The notes under the pieces are model-generated. The model saw nothing but the letters and a program-made list of their open reading frames with translations, made no database searches and was not told the DNA's origin. This document shows positions 1 to 8,236 of a stretch of DNA of 16,326 nucleotides, one piece after another; position 1 is the first letter of the stretch, and each line of letters starts with the position of its first letter. This stretch comes from JACRBK01 sp964427955. GTDB lineage: Bacteria; Chloroflexota; Anaerolineae; Aggregatilineales; Aggregatilineaceae. The DNA lies in assembly GCA_964427955.1 (NCBI GenBank), contig CAYRWY010000092.1:1-16326 (forward strand), given 5' to 3'. The position numbers and the translations under genes are program-made.

Positions 1-772
1 CGGCACGCCGCTCGTGCTGGTGCACGGCAGCTTGAGCGATCTCCGCACGTGGCGGGCGCAGATCGAGCCGCTGGCGGAGCATTACCGGGTGATCGCCTAC
101 AGCCGCCGCTACCATTACCCGAACGCGTGGCGCGGCGACGGGACCGATTACACCGCCGCGCAGCACGTGGCCGACCTGGGCGCGCTGATCGACGCGCTGG
201 ACCTGGGCCGGGTGCACCTGATCGCCTCGTCGTACGGGGCGTATCTGGCGCTGCTGTTCGCGCGGCACGACCCGGCGCGGGTGCGCAGCCTGGTGCTGGG
301 CGAACCGCCGATCCTGTCCTGGCTGGCGGCGCTGCCGGGCGGGGCGGCGCTGCTGGAGAATTTCACCACCAGGGTTTGGGAAGCGGCGCGGCAGGCCTTC
401 GCGGACGGCGAGGCCGCGCAGGGCGTCCGGTTGTTCATCGACGCCGTGGTCGGATCGGGGACGTTCGACCGGCTGCCCCCCGCGGCGCGCACCAGCCTGA
501 TGGCGAACGCGCCCGAACTGGCCGCCGAAACCCGCTCGTCGAAGCTGTTTTCAGTCCTGGAGCGCGACGACGTCCGCGCGATCACGATCCCCAGCCTGCT
601 GCTGAACGGCGCGTTTAGCCCGGCCATGTTCCACCTGATCACGGACGAACTGGCCCGCTGCCTGCCCCAGGCCGAGCGGGTGCTGATCCCGACGGCCTCC
701 CATGCCATCCATCAAGACAACCCAACCGTGTATAATAAAACCGTGCTCGATTTTTTGGCCGGAACGGCCTGA
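1..772 (+). CDS. alpha/beta hydrolase, 5' partial
   Basis: This is a cytoplasmic-type serine hydrolase of the alpha/beta-hydrolase fold; the substrate cannot be told. The reading frame is open from base 2, where it encodes GTPLVLVHGS, the usual beta-strand 3 and oxyanion-loop (HG) region that lies some 20-30 residues into such proteins. The GTG at 14 is therefore unlikely to be the true start, and the gene probably begins before the window. Numbering from the residue at base 14, the nucleophile elbow is ASSYGA with Ser73, and the catalytic histidine is in SHAIH near residue 230. The acidic residue expected after the later core strand is not in its usual G-x-x-D place: the sequence there reads LLNGAFSP. 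Either another acid serves or the triad is incomplete. Visible length (about 250 aa) fits the family. The stop is followed 18 bases later by the next gene on the same strand. Confidence 0.85.
   Translation, partial: GTPLVLVHGSLSDLRTWRAQIEPLAEHYRVIAYSRRYHYPNAWRGDGTDYTAAQHVADLGALIDALDLGRVHLIASSYGAYLALLFARHDPARVRSLVLGEPPILSWLAALPGGAALLENFTTRVWEAARQAFADGEAAQGVRLFIDAVVGSGTFDRLPPAARTSLMANAPELAAETRSSKLFSVLERDDVRAITIPSLLLNGAFSPAMFHLITDELARCLPQAERVLIPTASHAIHQDNPTVYNKTVLDFLAGTA
731..736 (+). promoter_or_regulatory. possible -10 box (TATAAT)
   Basis: A perfect TATAAT lies in an unusually AT-rich patch inside the 3' end of the hydrolase gene, about 55 bases before the ATG at 791. No convincing -35 hexamer lies 16-18 bases upstream. 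It could give separate transcription of the membrane-protein remnant and GH31 gene, but the match may be chance. Confidence 0.25.
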
Positions 773-790
773 CACCACAGGGTCGGACTC

Positions 791-1456
791 ATGCGCAAAC
801 TTGAATCGCCCCTTCTTTTTTATCTCGCGCTCGCGAGCACGCGATCCGGCGTCGCGACCTCGCCCGATACCTGGACCTACCTGTCCACCGGGCGGAATCT
901 GCTGGCCGTGCTGTATGGGATAAATATTCATATCCTCAAGGTGCTGCGCTGGAGCAATGCGCTGACCTTCGCCGCGACGATCAGCCTGTCGGCGTGGTTC
1001 TTCCGCCAGTATCTCCGGTCGCGCGTGCTGGTGGTGATCAGCCTCCGCCGGGGCAGCGTCACCCCGGCCCGGCTGCGCGAAAATACGGTCAAACACGGCA
1101 GCCTGCTGATCCTCATTGCCAGCGCGACGTTCACCTTCATCATGCCCATCGACGACCGCTACATGGCCCCGATTTACATTCTTGTCGTCGGGCTGTTTTT
1201 CATGGCGCTGCAATGGATCGGCGAACACCTCCCGGCGCGGCTCGCGACGTACGGGCTGCCGCCGGACGAGTGGACGCCGGAAACGCTGTCGTCTTCGCGG
1301 GATAATGTCCTGGTCTGGTTCGATCCGCTCCCCAAATGCGATTTCGAGCGGGGCGACTGCACGCCGACCACCTACACGGTCGGCGATCTGAAGACTATTT
1401 TGGAATGGCAGCCGGAGATCACCGCCGACGATGGCGGCATCTACCGGCTCCCCTAG
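791..1456 (+). pseudogene. internally deleted ArnT/PMT-like membrane glycosyltransferase (221 aa, frame intact)
   Basis: This is probably a remnant of a large polytopic glycosyltransferase of the ArnT / dolichyl-phosphate-mannose mannosyltransferase type, which transfers sugars from lipid-linked donors at the membrane. Three parts resemble the family. The first is the loop TSPDTWTYLSTGRNLL near residues 23-38, comparable to the usual SPDS-x-x-YLSAARNLL. The second is the segment LRWSNALTFAATISLSAWFF with the following YLRSR, typical of an early helix. The third is the late motif DDRYMAPIYILVVGLFF followed by a short hydrophilic tail ending GGIYRLP. Family members usually have about 450-550 residues and 8-12 helices. 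Here the early and late parts are joined directly, so most central helices are absent. There is no frameshift or stop, so a short expressed protein is possible. The site before ATG 791 (AGGG, spacer 8) is weak. Function as a transferase is unlikely. Confidence 0.5.
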
Positions 1457-1475
1457 ATTCCCACCAGAGGCTTTT

Positions 1476-4017
1476 ATGAAGCGAATTTGGAGCACCTTAT
1501 TGATCGTCCTGGTCGTGATCGGGCTGCTGCCGCTGGACGCTCCGCCCCCATCGCGGGCGGAGGGCGGCGTCTACCGGGCCACGTATGCCGCCCACGGGCG
1601 CTGGCTGGTGGTCGAAGTGCTGGACGACGACCTGATCCACTTCCAGCTTGCGGCGGCGGAACCGGCGGACGGCCCGATCGAGGTCACGCCGATGGTCTAC
1701 AAAACCGACTATGCCGGACCGAGCCAGATCAGCGACGACGGCGCGGGTACGCTTGAAACGACGGGAATGCGGATCCAGGTGGACGCCGCCAGCCTGTGCG
1801 CCACCGTCACCGATACGGCGCGCGATCCCGACCTGAAGCTGACGACGATGTGCCCACGCGATCCGCAGGGTCTCACGCTGACCCCGGAAGGCTTCACCGA
1901 CGTCTACGGGCTGGGCGAGCAGCTTTCGACCAAAGGCCTGGCCGCGGTCAACTGGGTCGGGCGGCGGCGCGTGACCGGCGACTTCGGCAACGCCATGACC
2001 ACGTTGATCCGGGGCAGCACGGGCAATGCCCAGTTCCCGGTGTATTACGCGCTCGGCCAGGGCACCGAGAATTACGCCCTGTTCGCGGACCACGTCTACG
2101 CCCAGCAGTGGGATTTCAAGGCCGATCCGTGGCAGTTGGACACGTCCGGCGAACCGCTGCGCTGGTACGTCATGACCGGGCCAGATTTGCCCGATCTGCG
2201 CCAGGATTACATGGAACTGGTGGGACGCCCGCCCGTGCCGCCCAAGCAGATGTTCGGGCTGTGGGTGTCGGAATACGGCTACGACGACTGGAACGAACTG
2301 CTGGGCGTGCTCCAATCGCTGGAAGACAATCACTTCCCGGTGGACGGCTTCGTGCTGGACGTGCAGTGGTTCGGCAACGTCGGCGCGAAGGGCTACATGG
2401 GATCGCTGGCCTGGGACACCACCAAATTTCCCGATCCGGCGGGCTTCATCGCCCAACTGCGCGCGGAACACGGCGTCGGGCTGGTGGTGATCGAGGAATC
2501 CTACGTCAACCGCACGCTGCCCGACTATGACGCGCTGAACCAGCAGCATATCCTGGTCACCAAGTGCGAATCCGGCTGCGATCCGATCAACCTGGTGAAA
2601 TGGTGGGGCACCGGCAGCATGGTGGACTGGACCAATCCCGCCGCTGCCGATGCGTGGCACGACCTGCGGCGGCAGCATTTGATCGAGGAGGGCGTGATCG
2701 GCCATTGGACCGACCTGGGAGAGCCGGACAATTACGATCCCCAGGCGTGGTACTACGGCCTTCCCGATCAAAACCTGCACGGCGAAGCGGACGTGCACAA
2801 CGTCTACAACCTGCTGTGGGCGGCCAGCATCGCGCGCGGCTATGCGCGGAACGAGGTAGACCACCGCCTGTTCCTGCTGTCGCGCTCCGGCACGTCGGGC
2901 ATCCAGCGTTACGGCGCGGCGATGTGGTCCGGCGACATCGGCTCGAACCTGGACAGCCTGGCGGCGCATTTCGGCGCGCAGCTTCACATGTCGCTGTCCG
3001 GCATCGACTACTACGGCGCGGACATCGGCGGCTTCATGCGCAACGGGATCGATCCGGGCGCGGACATGAACGACATGTATACCATCTGGTTCGCCAACGG
3101 GATCGTGCTGGATATTCCGGGCCGCCCGCACACCTACAACCTGACCAACGTGTACAAAACCGCCCCGTCGCAGATCGGCGATCTCGACAGCAACCTGGCC
3201 AACGTCCGCCAGCGCTACGCCTTCAGCCCGTACCTGTATTCGCTGGCGCACCGCGCCTATCTGTACGGGGAACCGGTCGAGCCGCCGCTGGTGTATTACT
3301 ACCAGGATGATCCCAACGTGCGCGGGCTGGCCGGTGAGAAGATGATCGGGCGGGACGTGCTGTTCGTCACCCTGTCCGAATACCGCCAGACCACGACCGA
3401 CGTCTATCTCCCGGCGGGGCGCTGGGTGGATTATCATACAGGGAAATGGTACGCCAGCAGCGGCGAATGGTTCCAGGGCGTGCCGCTATACATTGACAAC
3501 AAGCTGCAACTGCCGCTCTTTTTGCGCGCCGGGGCGATCATCCCGCAGATGTATGTGGACGACCAGACGGCCAACGTCCTGGGCCAGCGCCGCGACGGCA
3601 GCACGCGCGACGAACTGCTGGTCACGGTCGCGCCGGGCGACGCAGCCAGCGATTTTACGCTGTACGAAGACGACGGCCAGACGACGGCGTACCAGCGCGG
3701 CGAGGTGCGGACGACGTCCATCACGCAGGCGTTCTCCGACCAGGGCGGGACGACGGTCACGATCCAGGCGGCGGAGGGAACCTACGCCAACGCCCCGGCG
3801 GCGCGCGACAACGTCGTGATCCTGATGACCGGCGGCGCGGAATACGTCGAAGTGAAGCTGGACGGCGAAATCCTGCCGCGGCTGGCCAGCCAGACCGACT
3901 TTGAGAGCGCGGCCTCCGGCTGGTACGTGTCCGCGGACGGGACGCGCGTGATCGCCAAGTCCGGCCCGGCAGACGTGAGCAGCGTCAAGCAGTTCGATTT
4001 TCTGCTGGCGCGGGGAT
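1476..4017 (+). CDS. secreted glycoside hydrolase family 31 (alpha-glucosidase/alpha-xylosidase type), 3' end in gap
   Basis: This is a retaining exo-acting alpha-glycosidase, likely exported to cleave alpha-linked oligosaccharides. ATG 1476 is chosen because AGAGG lies 5 bases upstream and a signal peptide follows at once: MKR, a hydrophobic core, and a likely cleavage near SRA-EGG (about residue 29). The N-terminal beta-sandwich spans roughly residues 30-245 and the catalytic barrel roughly 250-620. Catalytic residues match GH31: nucleophile Asp413 in HWTDLGEP, acid/base Asp487 in MWSGDIGS, and the family motif YYGADIGGF with Asp516. A C-terminal beta-sandwich and a DUF5110-like stretch (DFTLYEDDGQTTAYQRGE, about 725-745) follow. 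About 847 residues are visible before the N run, close to the full length of the family, so probably little is missing. It follows the membrane-protein remnant by 19 bases and may share its transcript. Substrate (glucose or xylose) is not decided by these motifs. Confidence 0.93.
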
Positions 4018-4117
4018 NNNNNNNNNNNNNNNNNNNNNNNNNNNNNNNNNNNNNNNNNNNNNNNNNNNNNNNNNNNNNNNNNNNNNNNNNNNNNNNNNNN
4101 NNNNNNNNNNNNNNNNN
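4018..4117. other. 100-N scaffold gap (real, unknown length)
   Basis: A run of exactly 100 N, the conventional placeholder for a gap of unknown size. The bases on the two sides share no overlap, unlike the second gap in this window, so sequence is really missing. It hides the 3' end of the GH31 gene and the ribosome-binding site of the next gene, and could contain a further short gene. Confidence 0.95.
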
Positions 4118-5656
4118 ATGACCCACGATCTGTACACCCTCCAACTTGAGCCGCACGACGACGCCGTGTCGATCCGGGACCGGCTGACGTTCATCGACGC
4201 GCGCCGCGTGCTGCTGATGTGGCCGCCGGGCGCCCCGCTGCTGCGCCGCCAACTGGATCTGCTGCTCGTGCAGCGGCACGCCGCCCGGCTGGGGATGCGG
4301 ATCGCCCTGATCACCGACGATTGGGAAGTGATCGAAGCGGCTCACGACCTGAACATCTCGGTCTTTCCCGACGAGCAGGCGGCGGTACAGGGCCGTTGGA
4401 AGCGCCCGCGCGATACCGTCTTCGCCCCACCCCGCGATCCGCGCGCGCAGGCCGATCTGGTCGAGCACATCGCGCGGCAGCGCCAGCCTCTCAGCCCCGC
4501 TGCCCGGCGCTGGCGGCGGATCGGGCGCTGGGCGTTGTTCGCCGGGTTGGTGCTGGCGGTGGGATTGGGCTTCCTGATCGCCGCGCCCAGCGCGACGGTC
4601 ACCCTCACCCCGGCCAGCCGCCAGGTGCACGAGACGGTGACGATCATCGCCGATCCGGCCCTGATCGACATCGACATCGAAAACCGCCAGATGCCCGCCT
4701 CGGTGGTCAACCTGGAAGCGACCAGCCGCGTCACGATCCAGACCTCCGGCAAAGAAACCGCCGGGGCGTCGCTGGCGCAGGGATTGGTCACCTTCACCAA
4801 CCTGACGGAGCAGCCCATTCTGATCCCGCTGGGGACCATTCTCGCCACCAGCGGCACGTATCCGGTCCAGTTCGCGACGCAGGTCGAAACCACGCTGCCC
4901 GCCGGGGATCAGGGGGCGATCCAGGTCCCGATCCAGGCGCTGCCGGACTATGCCGGACCGGCAGGCAATGTCGCCCCGAACACCATCAACCGCGTGGAAA
5001 GCGAACTGAACGCCTGGATGAGCGTGATCAACCCCAACGCGACCTACGGCGGCTCGATCACCGAACGGCACTTCGTCACGGCGGAGGACCAGGACCGGCT
5101 GGTCGTGCTCGGACGCCAGCAGGTGCTCCAGCGCGCCCGCGATACGCTGCTGCTGCAACTTTCCGACGATCAATTTCTGGTGCCCGGCTCGGTCACGATC
5201 CTCGAAGAGCGCCCCGAATGGACGGTCTACAGCGCCATCGTGGGCGACACGTCGGACAGCATCACGCTCGACTTTCGAGCGCGCGTGCAGGCGGTGGTGG
5301 TGGACGAGCGCCAGGCCGAGCAGATCGCCTATACCGCGCTCGCGCCCTACGTGCGGCCCGGGCTGGAGATCGCGCCGGGGGCGCTGTCGTTCACGCGCGG
5401 CGACATCACGCAGATCGAGCCGAGCGGGCGCGTCACCTTTTTGATGACCGTTTCGGGCAGCATCGCCGTCTCCATCGATGCGCAGCAGGTGCGCGAGCGG
5501 GTGACGGGCGTCAGCCGTCGCGAAGCCTACCGCCGCCTGGATCACGATTTTCTGCTCGATCCCGAACACCCGGCCCGGATCAGCACGTGGCCGGGCTGGT
5601 ACCACCGGCTGCCGCTGGTCGGGGTGCGCATCACGGTGAAGGTCGAGACGCCATGA
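4118..5656 (+). CDS. membrane-anchored baseplate J/gp47-like protein (Chloroflexota type)
   Basis: This matches the type of protein that Chloroflexota annotations usually label baseplate J/gp47 family. Its role is unknown, and nothing else phage-like is near. Residues 1-100 form a soluble, presumably cytoplasmic domain with a Rossmann-like pattern (ARRVLLMWPP, RIALITDD, LNISVF). A basic stretch (ARRWRRIGRW) precedes one membrane helix at about 137-156. The remainder (157-512) should be outside; it begins PSATVTLTPASR and is rich in beta-strand-like repeats, with the baseplate-J-like feature of NLTEQPILIPLGTILAT followed by a paragraph on vectors such as QVPIQALPDYAGPAGNVAPN. The ATG is the first base triplet after the gap, so the true start could lie earlier, although the YTLQLEPHDD beginning looks near the normal N-terminus. 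Its stop overlaps the ruvX start by 4 bases (ATGA), which points to translational coupling. Confidence 0.72.
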   Translation: MTHDLYTLQLEPHDDAVSIRDRLTFIDARRVLLMWPPGAPLLRRQLDLLLVQRHAARLGMRIALITDDWEVIEAAHDLNISVFPDEQAAVQGRWKRPRDTVFAPPRDPRAQADLVEHIARQRQPLSPAARRWRRIGRWALFAGLVLAVGLGFLIAAPSATVTLTPASRQVHETVTIIADPALIDIDIENRQMPASVVNLEATSRVTIQTSGKETAGASLAQGLVTFTNLTEQPILIPLGTILATSGTYPVQFATQVETTLPAGDQGAIQVPIQALPDYAGPAGNVAPNTINRVESELNAWMSVINPNATYGGSITERHFVTAEDQDRLVVLGRQQVLQRARDTLLLQLSDDQFLVPGSVTILEERPEWTVYSAIVGDTSDSITLDFRARVQAVVVDERQAEQIAYTALAPYVRPGLEIAPGALSFTRGDITQIEPSGRVTFLMTVSGSIAVSIDAQQVRERVTGVSRREAYRRLDHDFLLDPEHPARISTWPGWYHRLPLVGVRITVKVETP

Positions 5657-6120
5657 ACGACTTCCCCGGACGGCTGCTCGGCATCGATCATGGGATGAAG
5701 GTGATCGGGCTGGCGGTGTGCGATCCCACCGGGCTGATCGCGCGCCCGCTGCAACTGATTGTGCGCGCGTCCAAAAAAGAGGACTTCGCCGCGATCAACG
5801 CGATCATCGCGCAGCACCAGATCGTGGGGGCCATCGTGGGCCTGCCGGTCTCGCCGCCGGAGATCACCGACTATACCCAGGCCGACCGGGTGAAGCTGTG
5901 GGCGTCCCGGCTGGCGGCTGCGATCCCGGTGCCGGTCTACCTGTGGAACGAGCGCTATTCGAGCGAGGACGCCGAAGAATTGATGGCCGAGGCGGGGCAG
6001 GATCGCCCGGAGCGGATCGACGCGATTGCTGCCGCCGTGATCTTGCAGTCGTTTCTGGACGCTCTACGCGATGAGGGCTTCCCCTGGCCGGAGCGGGTGG
6101 AGGCTACGATGGGTCGCTGA
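5653..6120 (+). CDS. ruvX: RuvX/YqgF-family Holliday junction resolvase-like nuclease
   Basis: This RNase-H-fold protein acts in the cytoplasm. The family is described as a putative Holliday junction resolvase and as a nuclease in the processing of pre-16S rRNA 5' ends. The 155-aa length is typical (about 135-160). Three acidic active-site positions are visible: Asp12 in LLGIDHGMKVIGLAVCD, Glu100 in WNERYSSEDAEEL (more often DERxTT), and Asp123 in RIDAIAAAVILQSFLD. The glycine-containing IVGLP strand is present at about 61-65. ATG 5653 overlaps the stop of the baseplate-J-like gene by 4 bases, so the two are very likely co-translated. Its 3' end overlaps the end of the opposing Uma2 gene by 17 bases. 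In many bacteria ruvX lies near mltG; here mltG is 7 kb further on. Confidence 0.9.
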   Translation: MNDFPGRLLGIDHGMKVIGLAVCDPTGLIARPLQLIVRASKKEDFAAINAIIAQHQIVGAIVGLPVSPPEITDYTQADRVKLWASRLAAAIPVPVYLWNERYSSEDAEELMAEAGQDRPERIDAIAAAVILQSFLDALRDEGFPWPERVEATMGR

Positions 6121-6909
6121 ACATGGTCTGGACGGCCTGCACGATGGCGAACAGGCCGGGCAATTCCGGCTGCCAGAGTGTCGGCACGTGCAGCGCCAGG
6201 CGCGGCAGCAGCGGGGTGCGGTAGTCNNNNNNNNNNNNNNNNNNNNNNNNNNNNNNNNNNNNNNNNNNNNNNNNNNNNNNNNNNNNNNNNNNNNNNNNNN
6301 NNNNNNNNNNNNNNNNNNNNNNNNNNGCCAGAGTGTCGGCACGTGCAGCGCCAGGCGCGGCAGCAGCGGGGTGCGGTAGTCTCCGGCGCTGTCGGGTGCG
6401 ATCACAGCGTATACTCCCGCTTCGCCCCGCCGGTTGAAGTCGCAGCGCTGCCGGATGGGATCGACGATCCAGTATTCGCGCACGCCCGCTTTTTCATACT
6501 CACTGAATTTCTGGCCGTAGTCCCGTTCGACGCTTTCAGGGGAGATGATCTCGATGCAGATGTCTGCCGGGCCGATCATGGCCGTGTCGGTCAACTGGCC
6601 GGGGTTGCCATCGAGGATGATCTGCAAGTCCGGCTCACGAAAAGACCCCACCTCGGCCAGACGCATTACGAACGGTTGGCCCAACACCTTGCCCACCGGG
6701 TTGAGTTCAAAATAGGCCGAAAACAATATCAAAAAGTAGCGCATCAACGCCTCATGTTTCAAGGATGATGGCGACATTTTGATAACTACTCCTTCCACCC
6801 ATTCGTGAAACGTCTCGGCGTACTGCGTCATGTATTCGTCAGCAGACACCCCGGTAGCGACGATGTCTCTGACCGGAATGGCAGGTGGAGCAAGGATTGG
6901 AGTCGTCAT
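6104..6909 (-). CDS. Uma2-family (DUF820) PD-(D/E)xK endonuclease, split by a false gap
   Basis: Uma2/DUF820 proteins have a restriction-endonuclease-like fold. They occur in many copies in Chloroflexota and cyanobacteria, and their biological role is unsettled. The core is clear: EPDLQIIL with Asp94, ICIEIISPES with Glu120, Lys134 in DYGQKFSEYEK, and the family signature AGVREYWIVDP at 141-151. ATG 6909 has GGAGAG about 10 bases upstream. The gene crosses 100 N (6227-6326) flanked by identical 55-bp copies. Read straight through, the frame after the gap is wrong and gives a basic nonsense tail. If the gap and one copy are removed, the frame continues for 22 more codons and stops at 6104-6106, giving a 216-aa protein of normal family length. 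The stated end uses this corrected reading. It ends tail to tail with ruvX. Confidence 0.85.
6172..6226. repeat. 55-bp direct copy, left of gap (assembly overlap)
   Basis: These 55 bases are identical to 6327-6381 on the other side of the N run. The copy ends exactly at the gap and its partner begins exactly after it, which is how two unmerged contig ends sharing one assembler k-mer look. It is not considered a biological repeat. Confidence 0.93.
6227..6326. other. 100-N scaffold gap (probably false)
   Basis: A run of exactly 100 N bounded by the two identical 55-bp copies. Collapsing the copies keeps the Uma2 gene in frame, so no sequence is likely to be missing here. Confidence 0.93.
6327..6381. 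repeat. 55-bp direct copy, right of gap (assembly overlap)
   Basis: Exact partner of 6172-6226. It encodes (on the - strand) the segment YRTPLLPRLALHVPTL of the Uma2 protein. Only one of the two copies should exist in the genome. Confidence 0.93.
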
Positions 6910-7358
6910 GATAGGAATCTCTCCACATCTCAGGTGATCTCATTGTAGCAGAAATGAGGGCGATGAGGAATTTCACTCCGAGAAGATCTCCTTCATGGCC
7001 AGCCGAAAGCCGGTCTCTCCGGCAGCACGATTTTGTGTTTCCCTATATATTTTTAGGAATAATTTCACGATTCAGAGACCAATTGCGTGTTATCCTGAAG
7101 ATACGGGTAGGTTGGGGAGCCTACCCCAGGGAAGCGGGATGTGAATACGGATGGCGGCGCGGCGCGGAATAACTCCCACGTCTGATCCTCCTCGACCTCA
7201 TGATGTGATGGGACCGCCTGCACGAGAAGGCCGACTGGCATGGCGGGCATCGTGCCCAAAGGACAGATCTCATCCGCAGCACGCTCGCCAGTACCGTTCT
7301 GACAGAAAATCCAGTATAAAGGTAGTTGGTGTCATTGTCATTGATTGAGGGAAAAAGA
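6910..7358. other. 449-bp gene-free region between divergent uma2 and the solute-binding-protein gene
   Basis: No open frame here has a plausible start, ribosome-binding site and recognisable protein. Next to uma2 lies TACAAT on the - strand (6942-6947), a possible -10 box without a clear -35. Bases about 7030-7070 are strikingly AT-rich for this genome and may hold promoter elements for the + strand operon. Then come a hairpin with a perfect 7-bp stem (7105-7111 with 7120-7126), a second small hairpin (7245-7249 with 7253-7257), and a helix that would enclose the latter (ACTGGC 7234-7239 with GCCAGT 7287-7292). I could not match these to a known riboswitch class. Confidence 0.6.
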
Positions 7359-8204
7359 ATGTCTCGAACCAAAAATTGGAAGATAGACCTGGGGTTAATT
7401 GTATTGGTGATCCTGGTGGGGGTCATCGCCGTGGTGCTGATCGCGCAGGAGAGCGGCAGCGGTGACAAGAAGACCGCCACGCCGCCACCGGTCATCACGC
7501 TGAGCGTCTCCGGCTCAGGCGGCACGACGGCGGTGATCGAAGCGATCAAACCTGCCTTCGAGGCCGCTAATCCGGGCTACCAGCTCGAGCCGCTGACCGG
7601 CACCGGCACCGGCGGCGGGGTCAAGGGCGTCCTCGATGGCACGCTGGACATCGCCGCGATGGCGCGCGCCCCGAAGGATGATGAAGCGGTCGCTTATGCG
7701 GAATTTGGCAAAGCGGGACAGGCCCTGTTCGTCAACGTCGGGGTCGGCGACATCCAACTGACGAACCAGCAGGCGTCCGACATTATCTTCGGGAAGATCA
7801 CCAACTGGTCCGAGGTCGGCGGCCCCGATCTGGACATCGTGCTGTACGTCCGTGACGAAGGGGATTCGACCACCTCGGTGATGCGCAAGGCCCTCTTCGG
7901 CGATGACCCCTTCCCCACCACCGCCCAGGTGATGACCAGCCAGGGCGACATGATTCGCGCGGTCGAAGGCATCGAGGGCGCGATTGGCATGGGATCGTGG
8001 CCCGCCGTCATGGCCGCCCAGGGCAATGTCAAGGCCGTCCAACTCGAAGGCGTGGCCCCGGACGACCCAAAGTATACGGTGACCGGCCCGCTGGGCCTGG
8101 GCTACCTGGAAACGCGCCAGGCGGACGTGCAGCCGTTGATCGACTGGCTGAAATCCGACCAGGGTAAGGCGGAACTGCGCAAGGTCGGAGTTCTCGTCGA
8201 ATGA
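7359..8204 (+). CDS. PstS-like periplasmic substrate-binding protein with N-terminal membrane anchor
   Basis: This belongs to the phosphate-binding-protein-like (PBP-like, PstS) group, which binds phosphate or another small oxyanion outside the membrane. ATG 7359 is chosen over in-frame upstream starts because GAGGG lies 7 bases before it and the protein then begins with a short basic segment and one long hydrophobic helix (about residues 11-29). There is no lipobox cysteine, so it appears anchored by that helix and not by a lipid. A linker rich in Ser, Gly, Thr and Pro follows (31-45). Family features are the first ligand loop SGSGGTTAVIEA (51-62), LDIAAMARAP with Asp97, SDIIFGKITNWSEVGG (140-155), and the second ligand loop VRDEGDSTTSVMRKALFG with Arg165, where PstS usually has RSDGSGT. 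The 281-aa length is usual. No pstC, pstA or pstB follows; instead a histidine kinase gene begins within or just after its stop, so a sensing role is inferred. Confidence 0.87.
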   Translation: MSRTKNWKIDLGLIVLVILVGVIAVVLIAQESGSGDKKTATPPPVITLSVSGSGGTTAVIEAIKPAFEAANPGYQLEPLTGTGTGGGVKGVLDGTLDIAAMARAPKDDEAVAYAEFGKAGQALFVNVGVGDIQLTNQQASDIIFGKITNWSEVGGPDLDIVLYVRDEGDSTTSVMRKALFGDDPFPTTAQVMTSQGDMIRAVEGIEGAIGMGSWPAVMAAQGNVKAVQLEGVAPDDPKYTVTGPLGLGYLETRQADVQPLIDWLKSDQGKAELRKVGVLVE

Positions 8205-8236
8205 CGGGAGGCTTCCTCCCCATACGGGAAAATCTC

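Noticed and set aside
1497..3437. Long open frame on the - strand (about 646 codons) opposite the GH31 gene
   Set aside because: It is a high-GC antisense shadow: composition is rich in Arg, His, Val and Gln, it shows no domain, and the + strand has full GH31 catalytic motifs and a signal peptide.
3782..5605. Open frame on the - strand crossing the first N gap
   Set aside because: It runs opposite the GH31 end and the baseplate-J-like gene, continues only because N codons are read as open, and has no recognisable motif.
4118..5656. Prophage remnant suggested by the baseplate J name
   Set aside because: No other phage genes are present, the protein has a membrane anchor, and it is coupled to the housekeeping gene ruvX.
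7299..7320. Promoter CTGACA ... TATAAA directly before the binding-protein gene
   Set aside because: The spacer is only 10 bases, too short for sigma-70.
7151..7348. 65-codon open frame in the leader before the sensing operon
   Set aside because: No ribosome-binding site, basic low-information composition, and no coding-like pattern; treated as non-coding leader.
7359..8204. A phosphate-uptake (pst) operon
   Set aside because: No permease, ATPase or phoU gene follows; the next genes are a kinase and two receivers.
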